A DNA stretch of 36,030 nucleotides, taken from NCBI GenBank assembly GCA_019310525.1, contig JAFDEE010000025.1, forward strand, positions 1-36,030. The letters are read 5' to 3'. Below are positions 30,716 through 36,030 of this stretch, piece after piece. Below the pieces are notes generated by a model. That model was not told the origin of the DNA. It did no database searches and saw nothing but the letters and a program-made list of their open reading frames with translations. The DNA is from Deltaproteobacteria bacterium. Its GTDB lineage: Bacteria; Desulfobacterota; DSM-4660; Desulfatiglandales; HGW-15. Each line of letters begins with the position of its first letter. The first letter of the stretch is position 1. The position numbers and the translations under genes are program-made.

Positions 30716-32002
30716 ATGGATAAGACAAGAGGGACGGACAAGGGTATGGATAGAAGAACCTTTATCAAGGTCGCGGGTATGACAGGTTTGGGCCTGACGG
30801 CCACGACATTCGGCGTCCCCACCCTGCTCAGGGCCAAGCCCAAGACCATCAAGATCGGCTCCATTCAGCCCGCCACCGGACCCCTGGCCGTGATCGGGCA
30901 GGCCCAGCGCAAGGGCAACCAGTTGGCCGTGGATCTTATTAACTCCAGGGGCGGTATCCGTTCCTTGGGCGGGGCCAAGTTGGAACTCCTCCTGGGGGAT
31001 AGTGAAAGCAAGCCCGAGGTCGGTAGATCCGAAGCCGACCGTCTGATCAGGGAAGGTGCCGCGGTGCTGGTGGGACCTTTTCAGAGCGGTGTCGCCATGG
31101 CGATCGCAACCCTTGCGGAGCAGCGCGGTGTTCCCTTTGTGATGGACGTGGCGGCGTTGGATGCCATCACCCAAAAAGGATACAAGCATGTCTTTCGGGT
31201 TTTTATCACGGCTAGAGGCCTTGTGGGCGGGGCCATCAAATACTACAAGATGGTCACTGAATCCACGGGCGTTATCCCCAAACGGGCCGTAGTCACCAAC
31301 ACGGCCGATCCCTTCGGCAAGGGCATGTCGGGGGGCTTCCTGAAGGCCATGGAAAAGTCCGGGCTGCCGGTCAAAATCGTCGAACGGATCCAGTATCCCT
31401 TGGGTATCCAGGATCTTTCCGCCGAGGTGGCCAAGATAAAGGCGGCCAAGCCCGATATCCTTTTCCCGGTCTCCCGGATCGGTGACAGCGTCATCCTCGT
31501 GCGGGAATTGTACAAGCAGAAGGTCCCGCTGATGGGAATTTTCGGCCCCGGGTCTCCAGGGTGGTACGAGCCGGAATTCGTCAAGGACGTGGGAAAGCTG
31601 GCCCTCTATGTCATGACCAACGTGCCATGGATCAATCCATTGAGCCCCGTATACCAGAAGGCCAACGCCGCCTGGCAGAAAAAATACGGAGGCTACCTGG
31701 ACACCAACTCGGCTTATGCCTACACAGGCATCTTGGTCGTTGCGGATGCCCTGGAGCGGGCCGGATCCACGGATACCGACAAGATTCTGGCGGCCCTGAA
31801 GCAGACCAACTTCAAGGATCATCCCGTAGTGGGAGGCCCGGTGCGCTTTGACGAAAAGGGCGATAACACCGGGGCCATGACGGCCCTTGTGCAGGTTCAG
31901 CCCGATCCGGATCCCCTCAAGCGGGTCAAGGTCGTGCTGCCCAAGGAATTCGCCCAGTCCGACAAGATCGTCTTCCCCGCACCCCAGCTCTGGGAACGGT
32001 AG
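30716..32002 (+). CDS. Branched-chain-type ABC transporter substrate-binding protein (Tat signal)
   Basis: 428 residues from the ATG at 30716 (GGGAGGAG five bases upstream). The N-terminus has a twin-arginine motif MDRRTFIKVAG (11-21) followed by a hydrophobic stretch, so it is probably exported folded by Tat. The mature part has the type I periplasmic-binding fold of the LivJ/LivK and Peripla_BP_6 group: IKIGSIQPATGPLAVIGQAQ, GAAVLVGPFQSGVAMA. Similar proteins bind aliphatic, aromatic or short-chain acids, not only Leu/Ile/Val; the ligand is unknown. First gene of a five-gene transporter operon, separated from the permease by 2 bases. Confidence 0.92.
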   Translation: MDKTRGTDKGMDRRTFIKVAGMTGLGLTATTFGVPTLLRAKPKTIKIGSIQPATGPLAVIGQAQRKGNQLAVDLINSRGGIRSLGGAKLELLLGDSESKPEVGRSEADRLIREGAAVLVGPFQSGVAMAIATLAEQRGVPFVMDVAALDAITQKGYKHVFRVFITARGLVGGAIKYYKMVTESTGVIPKRAVVTNTADPFGKGMSGGFLKAMEKSGLPVKIVERIQYPLGIQDLSAEVAKIKAAKPDILFPVSRIGDSVILVRELYKQKVPLMGIFGPGSPGWYEPEFVKDVGKLALYVMTNVPWINPLSPVYQKANAAWQKKYGGYLDTNSAYAYTGILVVADALERAGSTDTDKILAALKQTNFKDHPVVGGPVRFDEKGDNTGAMTALVQVQPDPDPLKRVKVVLPKEFAQSDKIVFPAPQLWER

Positions 32003-32004
32003 CC

Positions 32005-32874
32005 ATGGACGTCACCCTGGCCTTACAACTGCTTGTGCAGGGGGTTTTGCTGGGAGGGATCTATGGCCTGATCGCCATGGGTCTCTCCCTGATCTTCGGC
32101 GTCATGGGGGTGATCAATTTCGCCCACGGCCAGATGATGGTTATGGGCATGTACGTGTCCTACTGGATCTTTGTGCTCCTGGGGATCGATCCTTATGTCT
32201 CCCTTGTGGTGGTGGCGGCCGGCACCTTCCTCTTGGGGTATGCCATCCAGTCCTCTGTGGTGAACCGTATCCTGGATTACCCTGAGGCCATGCAGGTCCT
32301 TCCCTTGGTGGCCATGGGGCTGATCCTGGAGAACACCGCACTCCTCCTCTGGGGCCCGGATCACCGGAGTCCCCAGACGGCCCTCGGTCTCGAGGCCCTC
32401 TGGATCGGGCCGGTAATGGTGGATGTTTCCCGTCTCATAGCCTTTGCCCTGGCCATTCTTATCACAAGTCTGATCTTCTTCTTCCTCAAGAAGACGGATA
32501 TCGGTAAGAGCATCCGGGCCGCGGCGGACAACCGAACCGGGGCGATCCTGGTGGGTATCGACGTTAACCGGATCTTCAACATAGCTTTCGGCATCGGCGC
32601 GGCGAGCACCGGCGCCGCGGGCGCCCTCCTCCTTCCCCTCATGCCCGTATCCCCCCACATGGGCCACGACTTTACCCTGACCGCCTTCATCGTGGTGATC
32701 CTGGGCGGCCTGGGAAATCTCATGGGCGCCCTGATCGGGGGACTTATTCTGGGCGTGACCGAGTCCTTGTCTACTCTCCTGCTGCCCGCCACCCTCAAGC
32801 AGGTGGTCAGTTTCAGTATCCTTGTCCTTATCATGATCTTCAGGCCCCGGGGCCTGTTCGGGGGGAAGAAATGA
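32005..32874 (+). CDS. livH: LivH-type ABC transporter permease
   Basis: 289 residues, about eight membrane spans, with GGIYGLIAMGLSLIFGVMGVI near the N-terminus and ADNRTGAILVGIDVNRIF and DFTLTAFIVVILGGLGNLMG, the LivH family signature. One half of the inner-membrane channel of the branched-chain amino-acid (HAAT) family. Stop overlaps the livM start as ATGA, showing coupling. Specificity rests with the binding protein and is unknown. Confidence 0.93.
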   Translation: MDVTLALQLLVQGVLLGGIYGLIAMGLSLIFGVMGVINFAHGQMMVMGMYVSYWIFVLLGIDPYVSLVVVAAGTFLLGYAIQSSVVNRILDYPEAMQVLPLVAMGLILENTALLLWGPDHRSPQTALGLEALWIGPVMVDVSRLIAFALAILITSLIFFFLKKTDIGKSIRAAADNRTGAILVGIDVNRIFNIAFGIGAASTGAAGALLLPLMPVSPHMGHDFTLTAFIVVILGGLGNLMGALIGGLILGVTESLSTLLLPATLKQVVSFSILVLIMIFRPRGLFGGKK

Positions 32875-33851
32875 ATCGACTCCTTTTGTTCCTGTCTTCG
32901 ATCTTGGCGATCCTCCTGGTTCTCCCCCTGTTCCTGGATAAGTACGCCCTCGGCATCTTCGTGATGATCTTTTTCTATGCTTACCTGGGCCAGTCCTGGA
33001 ATGTGCTCACGGGGTACACGGGGCATATTTCCCTGGGCCATGCTCTGTACGTGGGGATAGGGGCATATACCACAACCTTCCTGGCCAAGGATTTCGGCCT
33101 GACTCCCTGGGCGGGCATGGTGGCCGGGGGAGTCATTGCCGTTATTGTCGCCTTGTTCCTGGGGTTCCTGGGCTTCCGCTTCGGCCTGAGGGGCGTATAC
33201 TTCGTCATCATGACCATTGCTTTCGCAGAAATTGCGCGCCTCATCGTCTCCCACGTGGAGGCCCTGGGGTCTTTTTCAGGAATCTTTATTGATTTCAGCC
33301 CTTCCTTCTGGAACTTCCAGTTCAGGGGAAACATCCCGTACTATTATATTTCCCTGGGCCTAATGGTGGGTTCCCTCGTCGTGGTGCGCCTGCTCGAGGT
33401 ATCCCGACTGGGCCGCTTCATGGTGGCCATCAGGGAGGATGAGGAAGCGGCCCAGTCCCTCGGTGTCAATACTTTCAGGATCAACATGATCGCCATTTCC
33501 ATCAGCGCCTTTATGACCTCCATCGCCGGGGCCTTTTACGCCAATTACATTTTCTACCTTCATCCCAACACCCTTTTCGGAATGGGCCTCAGCATCGAGC
33601 TGATCCTGCGCCCGATCGTCGGGGGTCTGGGGACCCTCTTCGGGCCCATCATCGGGTCCTTCATCCTGACTCCCCTCTCTGAGATCTCGAGGGCCTACTT
33701 CGCCAAGGGTGGACTTGAAGGGCTTCACCTGATCCTTTACGGGGTTCTGACCATCCTGGTTGTCCTTTTCATGCCCAAGGGGATCATTGTTTATGTCAGG
33801 CGGGCCTTGCGCCCCGTCCTTGAACCGGGAAAGGCAAAGCAGGGGGTGTGA
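32871..33851 (+). CDS. livM: LivM-type ABC transporter permease
   Basis: 326 residues, about nine membrane spans, with SLGHALYVGIGAY, AIREDEEAAQSLGVNTFRIN and the closing GLSIELILRPIVGGLGTLFG, characteristic of LivM. Second half of the channel with the preceding LivH protein. Starts by overlap ATGA with livH and ends 3 bases before livG. Confidence 0.93.
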   Translation: MNRLLLFLSSILAILLVLPLFLDKYALGIFVMIFFYAYLGQSWNVLTGYTGHISLGHALYVGIGAYTTTFLAKDFGLTPWAGMVAGGVIAVIVALFLGFLGFRFGLRGVYFVIMTIAFAEIARLIVSHVEALGSFSGIFIDFSPSFWNFQFRGNIPYYYISLGLMVGSLVVVRLLEVSRLGRFMVAIREDEEAAQSLGVNTFRINMIAISISAFMTSIAGAFYANYIFYLHPNTLFGMGLSIELILRPIVGGLGTLFGPIIGSFILTPLSEISRAYFAKGGLEGLHLILYGVLTILVVLFMPKGIIVYVRRALRPVLEPGKAKQGV

Positions 33852-33854
33852 GCG

Positions 33855-34586
33855 GTGGGTATACTGGATACGGTTCAATTGACGAAACGTTTCGGGGGCC
33901 TTCAGGCCGTGGTGGATCTGACCATCGAACTGAATGACGGGGAGATCCTGGGGCTTATCGGTCCCAACGGGGCGGGAAAGACCACCGTCTTCAACTGCCT
34001 GAGTGGTTTCCTGGCTCCTGACGAGGGAACGATTTTATTTCACGGGGAACCCATCCGGGGGCTTCAACCCTTCCAGATCTCCCTGATGGGCCTGGCCCGG
34101 ACATTTCAGATCGTAAAGCCCTTCCTCACCATCCCGGTCCTGGACAACGTGTTGATAGGGGCCCTTACGAGGGAAAAATCCATCAAAAAGGCCCGTTCCC
34201 AGGCCATGGAGATCCTGGAATTCACGGGCCTCACCCCTTACGCCGACAAGGAGGCCCAGGGACTTCCCTTACCCCTCAGGAAGCGTCTGGAACTGGCCCG
34301 GGCCCTCGCCACCCAGCCCGACGTGCTTCTACTGGACGAGGTGATGGCGGGACTCAATCCCACGGAGGTGGACGAGCTGATCGAACTCATCCGGGAGATC
34401 AACCAGCAGGGGATCAGCATTCTCCTGATCGAGCACGTGATGCGAGGGGTCATGGCTCTCTCCGAGCGGATGGTGGTCATCAACTACGGGAGGAAAATCG
34501 CCGAAGGATCGCCCCAGGAGGTCGTGAAGGACCAGGGGGTCATCGAGGCCTACCTTGGAAAGGAGTTTCTGGGTGCTCAAGGTTGA
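33855..34586 (+). CDS. livG: LivG-type ABC transporter ATPase
   Basis: 243 residues, GTG start with an AGGGGGTG site upstream. Walker A IGPNGAGKT sits in GLIGPNGAGKTTVFNCLSG. The signature region reads LPLPLRKRLELARALA in place of the canonical LSGGQ, a variation that I have seen in LivG relatives. Walker B is VLLLDEVMAGLNPTEVDELI, typical of LivG. Works as a dimer with LivF. Overlaps livF by 14 bases. Confidence 0.93.
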   Translation: MGILDTVQLTKRFGGLQAVVDLTIELNDGEILGLIGPNGAGKTTVFNCLSGFLAPDEGTILFHGEPIRGLQPFQISLMGLARTFQIVKPFLTIPVLDNVLIGALTREKSIKKARSQAMEILEFTGLTPYADKEAQGLPLPLRKRLELARALATQPDVLLLDEVMAGLNPTEVDELIELIREINQQGISILLIEHVMRGVMALSERMVVINYGRKIAEGSPQEVVKDQGVIEAYLGKEFLGAQG

Positions 34587-35277
34587 GGACATCTACGTAA
34601 CTTACGGTGATCTGCAGGCCCTGAGGGGTGTCACCCTGGAGGTGGATCCGGGAGAGATCGTTTCCGTGATCGGTTCCAACGGGGCCGGGAAATCCACCCT
34701 GTTGATATCCATATCCGGCGTGATTCGGCCCCGTAAAGGCCGTATCAGCTTCAAGGGGCAGGAGATTTCCAGGGTCTCTTCCCGCCGGATCGTGGAACTC
34801 GGCATCAGCCACGTTCCCGAGGGACGACAACTCTTCCCTACCATGACCGTCCTGGAAAACCTGGAACTGGGGGCCCAGTTTCCCAGGACCAAGAAAGTAC
34901 GGCGGGAGACCCTGGATCAGATCTTCAACTTTTTCCCCAGGCTCAAGGAAAGGGTGAAGCAGAAGGCAGGGACCCTGAGCGGGGGAGAGCAGCAGATGCT
35001 GGCCATCGGCAGGGGTCTGATGTCCCTGCCGGAGCTGATGATGCTGGATGAACCCTCCCTCGGACTGGCCCCTGTGCTGGTGAGCACCATCTTCGAGATT
35101 ATCAGGAAGATTCACCAGCAGGGCACGGCCATCCTCTTGATCGAACAGAACGTCTTCCATGCCCTGAACCTTTCCAACCGGGGCTATGTGCTGGAGAATG
35201 GAGAGATCGCCGTGAGCGGAAAAGGGAAAGAACTGCTGGAGAATCCTCATATCCGGAAAACCTACCTGGGACTGTGA
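34573..35277 (+). CDS. livF: LivF-type ABC transporter ATPase
   Basis: 234 residues from the GTG at 34573, supported by AAGGAG eight bases upstream and by the family start MLKVEDIYVTYGDLQAL; an earlier TTG at 34555 adds six residues. Walker A IGSNGAGKST, signature LSGGEQQMLAIGRGLM, Walker B MMLDEPSLGLAPVLV and HPEGRQLFPTMTVLENL-like segment are standard for LivF. Overlaps livG; its stop lies 20 bp before the cupin start. Confidence 0.94.
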   Translation: MLKVEDIYVTYGDLQALRGVTLEVDPGEIVSVIGSNGAGKSTLLISISGVIRPRKGRISFKGQEISRVSSRRIVELGISHVPEGRQLFPTMTVLENLELGAQFPRTKKVRRETLDQIFNFFPRLKERVKQKAGTLSGGEQQMLAIGRGLMSLPELMMLDEPSLGLAPVLVSTIFEIIRKIHQQGTAILLIEQNVFHALNLSNRGYVLENGEIAVSGKGKELLENPHIRKTYLGL

Positions 35278-35297
35278 ACCGAATGGGAGAAGGGATT

Positions 35298-35630
35298 ATG
35301 ACGATGATGAAGCACTTTGTAATTCAAGAAGTAGAGCCGCGAAAACCTGCCGATGGAGTAGAGATCCGGCCGATATCCGGGGAGAGAATGACCATGGCCT
35401 TCTTCCATCTCGCACCGGGATCCAAGATGCCGGAGCACTCCCATCCCCACGAGCAGATAGGGACGGTCTTGAAGGGTTCCGTGACCCTGGTGATCGGCGG
35501 CGAAGAGACCCTGATCGAGGCGGGCGGCGCCTACATCATTCCTCCCAATGTCACCCACGGCGGCAGGTGTGGTGACACGGCCACGGAGTTGATCGAGGTG
35601 TTCTCGCCGGTACGGGAAGATTTGAAGTAA
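35298..35630 (+). CDS. Single-domain cupin protein
   Basis: 110 residues from the ATG at 35298 (AAGGG upstream; an overlapping GTG at 35274 is also possible). Cupin motif 1 is PGSKMPEHSHPHEQIGTVLKG (G41, H47, H49, E52/Q53, G60) and motif 2 is IPPNVTHG with His87, so a metal-binding barrel is expected. Small cupins may be isomerases, dioxygenases or ligand sensors; which is not visible. It ends the transporter operon, 20 bp after livF, so it may act on or sense the transported compound. Confidence 0.8.
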   Translation: MTMMKHFVIQEVEPRKPADGVEIRPISGERMTMAFFHLAPGSKMPEHSHPHEQIGTVLKGSVTLVIGGEETLIEAGGAYIIPPNVTHGGRCGDTATELIEVFSPVREDLK

Positions 35631-35698
35631 GGCCCAAGATCCCACCTTTCCTTCTTTACTCCTCATGAAAATTTGTGGGTGGATGTTTTAGGGTAGCC

Positions 35699-36030
35699 GA
35701 AATAACAAAGGTTTACCCGCCAGCAGTTTGGCGGGCAAACCTAGGGGGGCTATTCCCTGGAAGGATGGTTCAAGCAAGGGCCATCGGCCATTCGGGGGCT
35801 GTTATCGAAATGAAGTACTCACCGGGTGTTATGGAAACGGAAGGGGCATGTGGATCTTTTCCTCGTTCCCGAGTCTCCCGGCCTGGTTATTTCAAGGGGT
35901 TAGGGACGGGGGAGTTTTGCCCCCTCCGCCGATCTCCCGCTTTTAGAAGCGGGAGCCGGGGTTTCCCCCATCCCTAACCCCCTGAAATAACGAAGGTTTA
36001 CCTGCTGCTGTCTGGCAGGCCTCCCGACAG
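35699..36030. repeat. Gene-free region with nested inverted repeats
   Basis: Three parts are visible. A stem with 12-base arms, 11 pairing (35711-35722 and 35729-35740). A large stem with 28-base arms (35886-35913 and 35964-35991, 26 pairs) that encloses a perfect 9-bp inner hairpin CTCCCGCTT/AAGCGGGAG (35934-35955). And the direct repeat GAAATAAC-A/G-AAGGTTTACC at 35699-35717 and 35984-36002, followed each time by a palindrome. Short open frames here have no family features. It resembles a MITE-like element or structured transcript. Confidence 0.65.

Noticed and set aside
35675-35977. 100-codon frame in the final intergenic region
   Set aside because: It is made of inverted-repeat sequence and has no protein-like features.
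1-36030. CRISPR array, tRNA or rRNA genes
   Set aside because: No regularly spaced direct repeats and no tRNA T-loop or rRNA-like stretch were seen on either strand by eye.

Overview
The window looks like chromosome from an anaerobic deltaproteobacterium-like organism (Desulfobacterota or a relative). This rests on gene content, not on any marker gene: phenylacetate-CoA-ligase-type enzyme plus branched-chain-type ABC uptake, HypAB, tandem Fur proteins, an Mla-type lipid transporter, a relic of a MetE/UROD-like protein, a DUF2080 protein, and many small intergenic inverted repeats. Coding DNA is GC-rich with strong AGGAG-type ribosome sites. No rRNA, tRNA or CRISPR was seen.

Layout. (1) 1-6612: a tripartite efflux operon (TolC-like lipoprotein, HlyD/MacA-like adaptor with a C-terminal EF-hand pair, MacB-type ATPase and permease), tightly overlapped and bounded on both sides by IS3-type transposase debris; an internally deleted MetE-like pseudogene follows. 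(2) 6613-7557: repeat-rich, gene-poor DNA with one small DUF2080 gene. (3) 7558-10260 (minus): IclR regulator, PaaK-family CoA ligase and a 59-residue helical protein, with a near-consensus promoter and palindromes before the regulator. (4) 10398-12802 (plus): inverted-repeat DNA, then DUF2333, hypA and hypB. (5) 12834-20249 (minus): a run of same-strand genes reading cNMP/PAS/membrane sensor, MlaE (with STAS), MlaF, MlaD, auxiliary lipoprotein, metallo-beta-lactamase-fold protein, Fur, and a Fur-FeoA fusion. (6) 20421-25699 (plus): cNMP-FHA protein, YhaO/SbcD-like nuclease and YhaN/SbcC-like ATPase. (7) 25745-27438 (minus): EF-P and its lysyl-modifying enzyme EpmA, with YchF-like GTPase divergent at 27647-28717. 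(8) 28769-30240: amidohydrolase and flavodoxin, divergent. (9) 30541-35630 (plus): a complete branched-chain-amino-acid-type ABC operon (Tat-exported binding protein, two permeases, two ATPases) ending in a cupin. (10) 35631-36030: no gene, but a nested inverted-repeat element.

How the genes fit together. The most unusual arrangement is region 5: a protein with cytoplasmic cyclic-nucleotide-type and PAS domains, one membrane span and a predicted periplasmic Cache-like domain, but no recognisable enzymatic output. It is translationally coupled to the permease of an inter-membrane lipid transporter, and stands back to back with a second cNMP-type protein (cNMP-FHA) that heads a nuclease/ATPase operon. 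The Fur and Fur-FeoA pair next to HypAB suggests local metal regulation, although no hydrogenase genes are in the window. Functions are from sequence motifs read by eye; no database search was run.
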